Shown one piece after another: positions 37,438-46,876 of a stretch of 64,000 bases of DNA (positions are counted from its first letter, which is position 1; every line of letters starts with the position of its first letter). The notes under the pieces are model-generated. The model did no database searches. It saw nothing but the letters and a program-made list of their open reading frames with translations, and was not told the DNA's origin. The stretch comes from Listeria grayi DSM 20601 (GTDB lineage Bacteria; Bacillota; Bacilli; Lactobacillales; Listeriaceae), in contig NZ_GL538353.1 of assembly GCF_000148995.1 (NCBI RefSeq), forward strand, positions 434,001-498,000, read 5' to 3'. Made by a program: the position numbers and the translations under genes.

Positions 37438-38731
37438 AATGCAACCAAACCACACTAACATACAAGCCCACAAGCGTAACAAACAACACCGGAACCGTCA
37501 AAATGATCCCGATCTTCATATACCGTAGCCAAGAGATCTGAATCCCTTTCTTATTCAGTAAATGAAGCCATATCAATGTTGCTAGCGAGCCGATCGGTGT
37601 GATCTTCGGACCGATATCGGCACCGATGATATTGGCATATATAAGTGCTGAATGAATCGTGGTGTGCACGTGGACTTGGTCGATCGCCAGTGCATGGATC
37701 ATTACGGCAGGCATATTGTTCATGATGGAGGAGAGGAAGGCAGATAAGAATCCCATGGAAAGTATCGATGCGAATAAGCCGTGCGAACTCGCTGTTTGAA
37801 TGATTTGTGCTAGCAGTTTTGTGATCCCGGCATTTTGCAGGCCGTATACAACAACATACATACCTACGGAAAAGAAGACGATATTCCAGGGCGCTTCTTT
37901 CAAAACTTGCTTGGCCTTGATCCAGTGACTTTTTTTGCTGGCGTATAATAGGATGCCGGCAGCCGGTAGCGCGATGACTGAGATCGGAAGTTTAAAGATT
38001 GGTGCGACCCAATAACCGACCAACAGAATGGCAAGTAGGTGCCAGCTGATTTTGAATAGTCGACGATCTTGGATTGCCTCGGCGGGAACTTTGACTTGTG
38101 CTAAGTCATATGTTTTCGGTAGGGCTTTGCGGAAATACAGATATAAAACAAGCGTGCTGGCTAGGAAAGAAAATAGCGTTGGCAATAGCATCTGCACGAC
38201 ATAACTGGAAAAAGAAATATGAAAGAAATCTGCCGACAATATATTGACGAGATTGCTGACAACGAGCGGCATGCTGGTCGTATCGGCAATAAATCCGGAA
38301 GCGATGATAAACGGAAAGATCTGCTTGTCATCAAAATCAAGTGTGCGCACGATCGCGAGTACAATCGGGGTAAGAATCAACGAAGCGCCATCATTGGCAA
38401 ACAATCCGGCGATCACAGCGCCAAGCAGGATCAACGCTAAAAACATCCGCTTGCCATGTCCGCCGGCAAACTTTGCCATGTGTAATGCGGCCCATTCAAA
38501 GAAACCAATTTTATCCAGCACTAAAGAAATGATGATAAGTGCTACAAATGTCAGTGTCGCATTCCAAGTGATCCTGACCACAGCCCAGACATCCTCCAGT
38601 GAGACGATCTGGAGCAGTAGTACTAACGCTGCACCCCCAAGTGCGGACCAACCGATCGAAAGACCTTTTGGCTGCCAGATCACGAATAATAAAGTGATGA
38701 AAAAAATGAGAATTGCTAAAAAAATGGTCAT
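37436..38731 (-). CDS. arsB: ArsB-type arsenite efflux permease
   Basis: 431 residues with 11-12 membrane helices. Family landmarks include FFEWAALHMAKFAGGHGKRMF, LFANDGASLILTPIVLA, FIADTTSMPLVVSNLVNI and ANIIGADIGPKITPIGSLATLIW. It belongs to the ion transporter superfamily and usually exports As(III)/Sb(III). No arsR, arsC or arsA is adjacent, so the physiological substrate is not proven by context. Confidence 0.88.
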   Translation of the reverse strand: MTIFLAILIFFITLLFVIWQPKGLSIGWSALGGAALVLLLQIVSLEDVWAVVRITWNATLTFVALIIISLVLDKIGFFEWAALHMAKFAGGHGKRMFLALILLGAVIAGLFANDGASLILTPIVLAIVRTLDFDDKQIFPFIIASGFIADTTSMPLVVSNLVNILSADFFHISFSSYVVQMLLPTLFSFLASTLVLYLYFRKALPKTYDLAQVKVPAEAIQDRRLFKISWHLLAILLVGYWVAPIFKLPISVIALPAAGILLYASKKSHWIKAKQVLKEAPWNIVFFSVGMYVVVYGLQNAGITKLLAQIIQTASSHGLFASILSMGFLSAFLSSIMNNMPAVMIHALAIDQVHVHTTIHSALIYANIIGADIGPKITPIGSLATLIWLHLLNKKGIQISWLRYMKIGIILTVPVLFVTLVGLYVSVVWLH

Positions 38732-38945
38732 TTTGAGCTCCTATTTAAAAATAATGGAATTTCATGCTTGTAAACAGTGAAAAACGGGTAAATAGAAAAT
38801 TACGTTAGCATAATATCTTTATAATACCCGTTTCATTCCTACTTTAAAAGAGGTCGGGCTTTGTAGCAAATATTTGCTATTTTTATAAAGAAACAGCTAA
38901 AATAATGAAATGGCACAATCAGCTATAAGGAGGAAATAGAAGAAT

Positions 38946-39641
38946 ATGAACCAAGTGACCTGGGACTACCATGGCGAACGCGGACCAGAGATGTGGGGGC
39001 ATCTTTGTCCGGAATTTGAAATCGCCGATACTGGTAGGGAGCAATCTCCCATCGACATTCAGCAAGATCAGCTTCAAAAAATAGCGAAAGAACCATTAGC
39101 ATTTCACTACATAAAGGATACGTTCACGATCAAGCGTATCGAGAATAGTGTACATGCTTTCCCAACAGATCAAACACAAGGTGTTACCTATAAGGGTACC
39201 TTTTATAAGTTATTTGCGTTTCACGCTCATATTCCGTCTGAACATCTGTTGAATGGCAAGGAAAAACCGATCGAATGGCATTTTGTCCATGAAAACGAAA
39301 ACCAAGAAAAATTAGTGATTGGTGTATGGATGGAGTTTGGCGAAGCAATGAATGCTGTTTTGCAGGAACTCGCTGAAGACTTCAATAAAGTTTTCCCGGA
39401 TTTTGAACAACAGCGGACGATCCAGTTATCTGTAGAGGATTTTTTGCCGAAAGAGCGAGCTTATTATCATTACATGGGATCACTCACTACACCGCCAACG
39501 CTTGAAAATCTGACATGGATCGTATTGAAAGAGCCAGCAACGATTACACCGGCAGATCATGCAACCTTCGAAAAAATAATCGGCGGGACGGTCAGACCAG
39601 TTCAACCGCTCCATGGCCGGACAGTAGTCGAATCAGAATAA
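38946..39641 (+). CDS. Alpha-type carbonic anhydrase
   Basis: 231 residues. The alpha-CA pattern is EQSPIDIQ, FAFHAHIPSEH (two zinc His) and IEWHFVHENEN (third zinc His), then YHYMGSLTTPP and PLHGRTV. It interconverts CO2 and bicarbonate. There is no signal peptide, which is unusual for bacterial alpha-CAs that are normally exported, so it appears to be cytosolic. RBS AGGAGG precedes the ATG. It ends 24 nt before the HD-domain gene and is probably co-transcribed with it. Confidence 0.92.
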   Translation: MNQVTWDYHGERGPEMWGHLCPEFEIADTGREQSPIDIQQDQLQKIAKEPLAFHYIKDTFTIKRIENSVHAFPTDQTQGVTYKGTFYKLFAFHAHIPSEHLLNGKEKPIEWHFVHENENQEKLVIGVWMEFGEAMNAVLQELAEDFNKVFPDFEQQRTIQLSVEDFLPKERAYYHYMGSLTTPPTLENLTWIVLKEPATITPADHATFEKIIGGTVRPVQPLHGRTVVESE

Positions 39642-39665
39642 GAACGGGGAAGGGGCTTTCCAGCT

Positions 39666-40208
39666 ATGTATGAAAAAGCAAAAGTATTTATAAAAGAAGC
39701 ACATCGTGGCCAACGTCGCAAAATCACTGGAGAGCCTTATTTTTCCCATCCTTTTAATGTCGCCAGGATCTTACAACAAGCAGGATTTGGAACTGATGTC
39801 GTTGTTGCCGGACTACTTCACGATGTTGTGGAGGACACGCCAATCACGATAGAAGAAATCGAAACAGAATTCGGTAGGCACGTGGCGCAATTGGTCGCTG
39901 CCCATACGGAAAATAAAGATTTATCATGGGAAGAACGTAAAGCACATACAATTGAAGTGGTAAGAAACGGTTCTTTGGAAGAAAAAGCGATCATTGTAGC
40001 AGATAAATTGGACAATTTGACTTCTGTCAAGTATGCGCTAAGCTCGGAAGGCGATCGTGTCTGGAACTATTTTAAACGTGGCTATTCTCTGCAAAAGTGG
40101 TATAATCAAAGTGTTGTGAAAAATATGACTTACGGGCTCGACCCGAAGGAGATCCCAGCTTATTTTGAGACCTATGCTAGGCTTGTCGGCTGGATCTTCC
40201 GTAAATAA
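39666..40208 (+). CDS. HD-domain phosphohydrolase related to (p)ppGpp hydrolases
   Basis: 180 residues consisting of one RelA/SpoT-type HD hydrolase domain: PYFSHPFNVARILQ (first His), LLHDVVEDTP (HD...ED) and VADKLDNL (distal Asp). There is no synthetase domain, and the architecture resembles small alarmone hydrolases (MESH1-like). The C-terminal 60 residues are helical and not recognised. It may degrade (p)ppGpp made by RelP or act on another nucleotide; this is inference. It follows the carbonic anhydrase closely. Confidence 0.8.
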   Translation: MYEKAKVFIKEAHRGQRRKITGEPYFSHPFNVARILQQAGFGTDVVVAGLLHDVVEDTPITIEEIETEFGRHVAQLVAAHTENKDLSWEERKAHTIEVVRNGSLEEKAIIVADKLDNLTSVKYALSSEGDRVWNYFKRGYSLQKWYNQSVVKNMTYGLDPKEIPAYFETYARLVGWIFRK

Positions 40209-40248
40209 CAACAAAATGTAACCGTTTTATTTAGAGGAGGAGTTTAGC

Positions 40249-41115
40249 ATGCTTTATGGAGCAATTGAAGCTGGCGGAACGAAATTTGTCGTTGCAGTCG
40301 GCGAGGAAAATGGTAAAATCATCAAGCGCGAATCGTTTCCGACTGAGAAACCGGAAATAACGATGGAAAAAGTATATGCTTTTTTTGAAAACTATCGGGC
40401 GGAGCTTGTTGCAATTGGTATCGGTTCTTTTGGACCGATCGATATTCGTAAAAAAAGCGATACATACGGCTATATCACGCAAACACCGAAATTAGCGTGG
40501 AGGAATTATGATTTTGTCGGCAATATGAAAGCGAAATTCGATGTACCGATCGGCTTTACGACAGATGTGAATGCAGCTGCCTTAGGAGAAGTGAAACTCG
40601 GTGCGGCAGCAGATGTGGAAAGCTGTATCTACTTAACGGTCGGAACGGGCATTGGCGGAGGCGCGGTCGTAAATGGCAAAATCTTAGAAGGATATTCTCA
40701 CCCGGAAATGGGACATATTTTAATTGGGAATGAAAAGGAAGATACATTTGAAGGTACGTGTCCAAGCCATAAAAATTGTCTGGAAGGTCTGGCGGCTGGC
40801 AGTGCGATCGAAGCGCGCTGGGGCAAAAAAGGCGTTGATCTGAGCGAAGACAAAGCCGTTTGGGATCTGGAAGCCAGCTATTTGGCGAAAGCATTGCTGG
40901 ATTATACATTGATCCTGTCACCAGAACGAATCGTCCTCGGCGGTGGTGTCATGAAGCAGCGCCAATTATTCCCGCTGATCCGCGAGAAGATCGTAGCACT
41001 TAATAATGACTACATCGAACTGCCGGATCTGGAAAGCTATATCGTACCACCGAAATTAGAAGATAATGCCGGTATTACTGGTTGTGTGTTACTTGCTGTT
41101 GAAGCAAGTAAATAA
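40249..41115 (+). CDS. ROK-family fructokinase
   Basis: 288 residues. It has IEAGGTKFVVAVG (phosphate 1), TVGTGIGGGAVVNG (phosphate 2) and the ROK zinc site GHILIG with CPSHKNCLEGLAAGSA. The pattern matches the ScrK/GmuE-type fructokinases, which make fructose 6-phosphate. RBS AGAGGAGGAG precedes the ATG. It has a terminator shared with argH. Confidence 0.9.
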   Translation: MLYGAIEAGGTKFVVAVGEENGKIIKRESFPTEKPEITMEKVYAFFENYRAELVAIGIGSFGPIDIRKKSDTYGYITQTPKLAWRNYDFVGNMKAKFDVPIGFTTDVNAAALGEVKLGAAADVESCIYLTVGTGIGGGAVVNGKILEGYSHPEMGHILIGNEKEDTFEGTCPSHKNCLEGLAAGSAIEARWGKKGVDLSEDKAVWDLEASYLAKALLDYTLILSPERIVLGGGVMKQRQLFPLIREKIVALNNDYIELPDLESYIVPPKLEDNAGITGCVLLAVEASK

Positions 41116-41149
41116 AAAAAGAGGTAGCCACTTAGGCTACCCTTTTTTT
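41114..41149. terminator. Bidirectional terminator
   Basis: GGTAGCC/GGCTACC stem with T-runs on both strands, between the fructokinase and argH genes. Confidence 0.9.
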
Positions 41150-42504
41150 ATGCGTGCGATCGCGGCTTTGATTTGTTCAAAGCCCGTACCGCCATAAGAA
41201 TCTCGTTTTTCAACGGCTGTCTTAGAGGCAAGTACTTCATAAATATCCGCTTCGATCGCCGGATGCACTGCTTGATAATCTGCCAAAGGAATATCTTGCA
41301 GATAATGGCCATTTTGCGTGCAAGTAAGCACTAGTTTACCGACGATTTCATGTGCCTCACGGAACGGAACACCTTTTTTCGCCAAATAGTCCGCCAGTTC
41401 GGTGGCATTGGAGAAATCTTTTTCCGTCGAAGCCGCCATGGTTTGCTTATTGACTTTCATTGTTTCGATCATCCCGGTAAAAACAGCGACACATTTCTGC
41501 ACCGTTTCTGCCGTGTCGAACATGCCTTCTTTATCTTCCTGGAAATCCTTGTTATAAGCAAGCGGTAGTCCTTTGAGAACGGTAAGCAAGCTGAAAAGAT
41601 TCCCATAGACACGGCCGGTTTTTCCACGAATCAATTCTGCCATATCCGGATTTTTTTTCTGCGGCATGATCGAGCTGCCTGTAGAATACGTATCCGTCAA
41701 TTCGACAAATTGAAATTCATGACTTGTCCATAAAATCAATTCTTCGCAAAAACGTGATAAGTGCATCATCAGCAACGAGGCATTACTCAAAAATTCGATA
41801 ATAAAATCCCGATCGCTGACGCCGTCTAAACTATTTTCGTAAATACTAGAAAAGCCGAGCAATTCTGCAGTAAGTTCCCGGTCGATCGGGAAAGTAGTGC
41901 CGGCAAGCGCTGCTGAACCAAGTGGAGAAATGTCGATCCGCTTGATGCTCTCGGAGAAGCGTTCATAATCTCTGGCAAACATACCATGGTAGGCAAGCAG
42001 ATGGTGTGCAAAGGAGATCGGCTGGGCGTGTTGCAAATGCGTATAGCCAGGCATGATCGTTTCTACATGCTGTTCCGCTTTGTCTACTAGCGTCTCCTTC
42101 AAAGCTTGGATACCCTCTAGGATAAGCTGGACTTGTTTTTTTAAGTACAAATGCATATCCGTTGCAACTTGATCGTTTCGGCTTCTACCAGTATGCAGTT
42201 TCCCAGCTACCGCACCAATCTCATCATGAAGCAGTTTTTCGATATTGAGATGGATATCTTCGTTTTGACTAGTGAAAGAAAGCTTACCTTGCTGAGCTTT
42301 TTCTTCTAAAATCGTAAGTCCTTGCAGGATCTCGGCTGCTTCCACCTCACTGATGATCCCGGTTTTTCCAAGCATGGTAACGTGTGCTTTGCTTCCTTCG
42401 ATATCTTCTTGCGCAAGCTTTTGATCATAGAAAATCGAGGCGCCGAATTCATCGATCCACGCTTCACTTTTCCCTGTAAATCGTCCGCCCCATAATTTTT
42501 CCAT
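41137..42504 (-). CDS. argH: Argininosuccinate lyase
   Basis: 455 residues of the fumarase/aspartase superfamily. The signature [12 protein letters not shown] is intact, and [19 protein letters not shown] and [10 protein letters not shown] are the substrate-binding segments. It splits argininosuccinate into arginine and fumarate, the last step of arginine synthesis. It lies 3 nt after the argG stop and is co-transcribed with it. Confidence 0.97.
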   Translation of the reverse strand: MEKLWGGRFTGKSEAWIDEFGASIFYDQKLAQEDIEGSKAHVTMLGKTGIISEVEAAEILQGLTILEEKAQQGKLSFTSQNEDIHLNIEKLLHDEIGAVAGKLHTGRSRNDQVATDMHLYLKKQVQLILEGIQALKETLVDKAEQHVETIMPGYTHLQHAQPISFAHHLLAYHGMFARDYERFSESIKRIDISPLGSAALAGTTFPIDRELTAELLGFSSIYENSLDGVSDRDFIIEFLSNASLLMMHLSRFCEELILWTSHEFQFVELTDTYSTGSSIMPQKKNPDMAELIRGKTGRVYGNLFSLLTVLKGLPLAYNKDFQEDKEGMFDTAETVQKCVAVFTGMIETMKVNKQTMAASTEKDFSNATELADYLAKKGVPFREAHEIVGKLVLTCTQNGHYLQDIPLADYQAVHPAIEADIYEVLASKTAVEKRDSYGGTGFEQIKAAIARIKKG

Positions 42505-42507
42505 GTC

Positions 42508-43722
42508 TTATACCTCCGAATCTACTTCGATTTTCGCATTGACTTCTGCATGAACCTTCGTTGGCAGTCCCCAAAGCTTGATAAAGCCGACAGCTGCTTC
42601 TTGGTCAAATGTATCAGCAGAAGTATAGGTAGCTAGGTTTTCATCATATAAGGAATTCGGTGATTTTCTTCCTTCTACGATGGCATGACCTTTGAATAAT
42701 TTCACACGGATCGTTCCATTGACAAATTTTTGTGTCGTTTTAAGGAAGGCGGTCAATGCGCTAGTAAGCGGGGAGAACCATAATCCGTTATAGATCATTT
42801 CGCTGATTTTTTGTTCGATCACGGGTTTGAAATGCGCGATCTCTCTAACGAATGTTAGGTCTTCCAGCTCTTTATGAGCAGCGATCAATGTGACGGCAGC
42901 AGGGCACTCGTAAACTTCACGTGATTTGATGCCAACTAAACGGTTTTCGATGTGGTCGATCCGGCCAACGCCATGTTTGCCGGCGATTTCATTCAATGTA
43001 AGGATCAATTCCGCAAGCGGGATGTTTTGATCATTTAAAGCGATCGGAACTCCTTGATCAAAGGTGATCTCGATGATGTCTGCTTGATCCGGCGTGTTTT
43101 CTAAACTAGTTGTCAGATCATAGGCTTCCTCAGGAGGTGCGACCCACGGATTTTCGAGCACACCACACTCATTGCTGCGGCCCCACAAGTTTTGATCGAT
43201 CGAAAATGGATTATCTAGATCGATCGGAACCGGAATGTCATGTTCTTTGGCATAATTGATTTCTTCTTCACGCGACCATTTCCAATCACGAACAGGAGCA
43301 ACAACTTTCAAATCAGGTGCTAAGGCATGGATCGCCACTTCAAAACGTACTTGGTCATTTCCTTTCCCAGTACAGCCATGCGCGATTGCGCTGGCACCTT
43401 CTGTACGTGCTACTTCGACAAGTTTTTTAGCGATCAGCGGTCTACTGAGTGCGGAGATCAGCGGATATTTTCCTTCATAATAAGCGTGTGCTTGCAAGGC
43501 GATCAATGCAAAGTCTTTCGCAAATTCTTCTTTGGCATCAATGGTATAAGAAGCACTTGCGCCAACAGTCAGTGCTTTTTCTTTCACGAAATCCAGGTTT
43601 TTACCTTCTCCAACATCTAAACAGCAGGCGATCACATCATAGCCCGATTCCAGCAACCATTGAATAGCTACAGATGTATCTAAACCTCCGGAATAAGCAA
43701 GTACGATTTTTTCTTTTGTCAT
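42508..43722 (-). CDS. argG: Argininosuccinate synthase
   Basis: 404 residues. The ATP pyrophosphatase P-loop [15 protein letters not shown] is at the N-terminus, with [14 protein letters not shown] (citrulline/aspartate binding) following. It joins citrulline and aspartate with ATP. The Shine-Dalgarno AAAGGAG precedes ATG 43722. First gene of argGH; ARG-box-like DNA lies upstream. Confidence 0.97.
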   Translation of the reverse strand: MTKEKIVLAYSGGLDTSVAIQWLLESGYDVIACCLDVGEGKNLDFVKEKALTVGASASYTIDAKEEFAKDFALIALQAHAYYEGKYPLISALSRPLIAKKLVEVARTEGASAIAHGCTGKGNDQVRFEVAIHALAPDLKVVAPVRDWKWSREEEINYAKEHDIPVPIDLDNPFSIDQNLWGRSNECGVLENPWVAPPEEAYDLTTSLENTPDQADIIEITFDQGVPIALNDQNIPLAELILTLNEIAGKHGVGRIDHIENRLVGIKSREVYECPAAVTLIAAHKELEDLTFVREIAHFKPVIEQKISEMIYNGLWFSPLTSALTAFLKTTQKFVNGTIRVKLFKGHAIVEGRKSPNSLYDENLATYTSADTFDQEAAVGFIKLWGLPTKVHAEVNAKIEVDSEV

Positions 43723-43738
43723 GTCAGCAACTCCTTTT

Positions 43739-43774
43739 ATTAATAAATATACGAATTATTGAATTAATATTACC
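43739..43774 (-). promoter_or_regulatory. Candidate ArgR (ARG-box) operator
   Basis: AT-rich DNA with the overlapping dyad-like motifs GAATTATTGAATT and AATTAATATT about 20-50 nt upstream of argG, compatible with the loose 18-bp ARG-box consensus. This is a pattern match only. Confidence 0.4.
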
Positions 43775-43926
43775 ATTGAACAAAACGAAAAACAACCCTT
43801 TTTATTATATTTATACATTTATTTGTTTAAAAATTCATTTTAAGGTAAGCGTTTATAATTGGTTCTTTTCAATAAAACTGCTATACTTACAGAGTAGAAA
43901 ATCAGGTACAAAGGAGCTGAACGCAA

Positions 43927-44970
43927 ATGAAAAGCGTACTAAAATGGATACTGGTCGTATTCGTCAGTATCATCTTATTACCACTCGCGGTAGTCTTTTT
44001 TATTTACAAAAAAGCAAACGGCAAAAAGAAATTCAATCCAGAAGTATTAGATAATTTAGAAGAGGCAGCCAAGGAATATGTTAAAAATAAAGCGCCTCTC
44101 TCAGATGTCGATTCCAGATATAAATACATGCGCTTAACTGAAAAAGCATTGCCAGCTGCAAAAGAAATTGAAATCGGCGACGTAGAAGATAAAAAAATCG
44201 ACGGGCCCGGTGGAAAACTGAATTTGCGAATCTATACACCAACCGATAAAGGACCTTACGACATCATGGTCTATTTCCATGGCGGCGGCTTCGTCGTTGG
44301 GAATGTAAAAAGTACTGATGCGATCGCTCGGAATCTCGTGCAAAAAACAGGAATGAAAGTGGTCTCCGTAGATTACCGCTTAGCTCCGGAAAATCCTTTC
44401 CCGGCAGCAGTAGAAGATGCTTACAGCGCGCTCCTTTGGGTAGCAAGTCATCCAACTAGCTTGCAAGCTAAATCAGAAGGAATCGTTGTAGCCGGCGATA
44501 GCGCTGGTGCCAATCTGGCAGCGGTCACAGCACAGCTTGCGAAGGCAAAAGGCCGACCGGTCATCACAAAACAGATCCTATTATATCCGCCAACAGATAT
44601 TTTCAGTCGTGACGCATCCGTCCTTTATCCTTCGATGGACGAATTCCAAGACGGTTATGTATTGACGAAAGAATCCTTAGATAAATTTTTCAAATTATAT
44701 CTTTCTAAAAATACCGAACATAAATACGATCCGCTCGTTGCTCCGATCCGCAGCAAAGATCTCAGTGGTTTGCCAGATACTTTCCTAGTGACCGCTGAAT
44801 ACGATCCATTGCGCGATCAAGGTGAAGCGTATGCTGAAAAATTGAAGAATGCCGGTGTAAAAGTATTTGCAAAACGTTTGGACAAAGTAACGCATGACTT
44901 CATGACGACGCCTTCGGAAGCAACGAAGCAGACGTATGAATGGATCAGCGAATTTTTACAAGAAAAATAA
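43927..44970 (+). CDS. Membrane-anchored alpha/beta-hydrolase (HSL-type esterase)
   Basis: 347 residues. One N-terminal hydrophobic segment (about 5-25) anchors it or acts as a signal. The hormone-sensitive-lipase signature is YFHGGGFVVGN, and the nucleophile elbow GDSAGANLAA (Ser). AEYDPLRDQG supplies the acid and THDFM the catalytic His. It hydrolyses short acyl esters; the natural substrate is unknown. It ends in its own terminator. Confidence 0.9.
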   Translation: MKSVLKWILVVFVSIILLPLAVVFFIYKKANGKKKFNPEVLDNLEEAAKEYVKNKAPLSDVDSRYKYMRLTEKALPAAKEIEIGDVEDKKIDGPGGKLNLRIYTPTDKGPYDIMVYFHGGGFVVGNVKSTDAIARNLVQKTGMKVVSVDYRLAPENPFPAAVEDAYSALLWVASHPTSLQAKSEGIVVAGDSAGANLAAVTAQLAKAKGRPVITKQILLYPPTDIFSRDASVLYPSMDEFQDGYVLTKESLDKFFKLYLSKNTEHKYDPLVAPIRSKDLSGLPDTFLVTAEYDPLRDQGEAYAEKLKNAGVKVFAKRLDKVTHDFMTTPSEATKQTYEWISEFLQEK

Positions 44971-44980
44971 AGTATTTGAA

Positions 44981-45015
44981 AAGGAACCCGAGATTGATCT
45001 CGGGTTCCTTTTTTG
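44981..45015 (+). terminator. Rho-independent terminator
   Basis: AAGGAACCCGAG/CTCGGGTTCCTT stem with a T-run. Confidence 0.92.
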
Positions 45016-45079
45016 TGCCCGGATGTTTCTAACCCTGCTAATGTGGTAATAAGACCTAGAGAGAAGGAGGCACAACCAT

Positions 45080-46438
45080 ATGTTTCAACGACTTTTACCA
45101 AAGACGATCAAAAAATATTTTCAAATGAATCGAAGGCAGCGTCGCTATGAAACGCACCTAACGATCTGGGTCCAGCCGCTTATTTATATTCTGATAACGG
45201 GAGCGCTTGTTTCGGTACCACTTGTGATAGATCTGGTGTGGGACATGCCTGATCACGTTAACCAAATGCTGGCAGCTAGCAGTGTCAGCACGAGAACGCT
45301 ACTGGGTGTTTTAGTAAGTGGGACTTTGCTGATCAGTGCATACACACTCAATTCGATCCTCGTCGTCTTAACGACTTTCAGTTCCGAGTTTACTCCACGG
45401 ATGCTGCTCAATTTTGTTGCTGATCGAAAAACGCAGCATATCTTAGGGATATTTAACGGTAGCTTTGTTTTTACATTGATCTCCTTTTTATTTGTGACGA
45501 CGAGTTCCCGCGATACCTTCACCGCCGTTCCGATTTCTTGCGTGATCGTAACACTGTTTACAGCAATCGTATTTATTGGTTTTATTAATCATACGGTTAC
45601 ATGGCTGCAAGTACATAATATTGTGGAGCGGATGAAAAATAACTCGATCGGGATTATGGAGTCCACCATATTAGAAGAATTAGAACCTCATCGTACAGAT
45701 GATGATAGTTCGCTTTTACCTAAGGAAAATCATCAATCTTTTCACTCGGATACGGCGGGTTACATTGAACTGATCGATTTTTATCAGCTGATCGAGCAAG
45801 CGAGAAAAGACGATATCATGCTTGAATTAGAAGCAAAACCGGGGGATTTCGTATTAGAAGGAAGCATTTTATTTTCCTATTGGGGTCCCGGCTGTGATAA
45901 TGTCGATCAAGAAAGCTACAATACCTTCATCACGATCGGGCATAAACGTTCGGAGATGCAGGACATGGAATACAGTATGGGCAAGTTAAGTGACATGGCG
46001 ATCAAAGCAATCGGAAATAACGACCCGCATACATTAAAGTCTACCTTTCACAAAATGGCAGAACTACTGATCTATATGGATAAAACGGTCTCTTCCGCGC
46101 CATACCTACAGGATAAAGAAAATCAGATTCGCGTCGTTTACAAATTGATCGATTTTAGAAGTTACCTCCATGAAGGTTTTGGGCAAGTTCGCTATTATTT
46201 AAATGGCAATTACGTCCTGTTTAATGAATTGTTTTACACCATGGCTGTCGTTATTAAAGTAGTAAATCCTAAACGTTTTGAGGATATTTGGGATTTTATC
46301 CAAGAAACGCTAGAGTTTGCCAACAAAGATCATTTTTACCAACAAGATCGGAAAATGATGTTGGATTCTATTCATGAGATTGCTATTTACACAAAGAAGA
46401 TGGATGCTTATTTGAAGATCAAGACGAAGTTTTTGTAA
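45080..46438 (+). CDS. DUF2254 membrane protein
   Basis: 452 residues. Four hydrophobic segments lie in the first 190 residues, and the pair of helices around TLNSILVVLTTFSSEFTPRML is characteristic of DUF2254. The C-terminal 260 residues are soluble and end in a helical region. The function of the family is unknown. RBS AAGGAGG precedes ATG 45080. It is the last conserved gene before the accessory island. Confidence 0.8.
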   Translation: MFQRLLPKTIKKYFQMNRRQRRYETHLTIWVQPLIYILITGALVSVPLVIDLVWDMPDHVNQMLAASSVSTRTLLGVLVSGTLLISAYTLNSILVVLTTFSSEFTPRMLLNFVADRKTQHILGIFNGSFVFTLISFLFVTTSSRDTFTAVPISCVIVTLFTAIVFIGFINHTVTWLQVHNIVERMKNNSIGIMESTILEELEPHRTDDDSSLLPKENHQSFHSDTAGYIELIDFYQLIEQARKDDIMLELEAKPGDFVLEGSILFSYWGPGCDNVDQESYNTFITIGHKRSEMQDMEYSMGKLSDMAIKAIGNNDPHTLKSTFHKMAELLIYMDKTVSSAPYLQDKENQIRVVYKLIDFRSYLHEGFGQVRYYLNGNYVLFNELFYTMAVVIKVVNPKRFEDIWDFIQETLEFANKDHFYQQDRKMMLDSIHEIAIYTKKMDAYLKIKTKFL

Positions 46439-46449
46439 AGATCAAAAAC

Positions 46450-46599
46450 TTAATTTAGCCGATCAAAGTTATATTTGTTTTTCTTTTTACTTCGCTTTCT
46501 CCTCTTTTCTTGATTCGCGAGCTTAGCACCGACAAAATCTTGGATGCCGTCACCTAGAAGAGAGAGGAAAAGGGAGATGAGCCATTCAATGATGATCAT
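46450..46599 (-). CDS. Small membrane-anchored basic protein
   Basis: 49 residues, too short for routine gene calling. ATG 46599 follows TAGGAGGT. It begins MIIIEWLISLFLSLLGDG (one hydrophobic segment) and ends in a strongly basic tail (KRRKRSKKKNKY). It could be a regulatory or toxin-like membrane peptide; nothing decides between them. Confidence 0.5.
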   Translation of the reverse strand: MIIIEWLISLFLSLLGDGIQDFVGAKLANQEKRRKRSKKKNKYNFDRLN

Positions 46600-46635
46600 G
46601 TAGTACCTCCTAGTTGGATACCCCATTGTTTTATA

Positions 46636-46680
46636 GTGCGCCCCTAAAGTTGGATTTTTTGGTCTAACTTAGGGGTTCAC
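46636..46680. repeat. Imperfect inverted repeat, possible IS3-type end remnant
   Basis: GTGCGCCCCTAAAGTTGGA and TCTAACTTAGGGGTTCAC face each other around a T-rich centre. Sequences of this form are common at the ends of IS3-family elements in Firmicutes. No transposase ORF remains. Confidence 0.4.
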
Positions 46681-46737
46681 TTCACTTATATCAACAGGGC
46701 TTTCATAACCTATCTAGTAAGCACCTTATTTCTTGCG

Positions 46738-46767
46738 CCATTCTCTCTAATTAGGGAATGGTTTTTT
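46738..46767 (+). terminator. Possible terminator beside the IS
   Basis: CCATTC/GAATGG stem followed by six T, 8 nt before the IS21 left end. Confidence 0.6.
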
Positions 46768-46876
46768 AATATATTTTAAAGGGCCATATTAAAATGTAGG
46801 AAAAGGGCCATCGAAAATGTAGGTACATGACAAATCTGATATTCTTTTTCATGAAACTATCCAAGGAGAGTGAATC

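Noticed and set aside
43674-44054. A 126-residue open frame upstream of the esterase
   Set aside because: It starts inside argG, spans the AT-rich promoter region and runs out of frame into the esterase; no Shine-Dalgarno.
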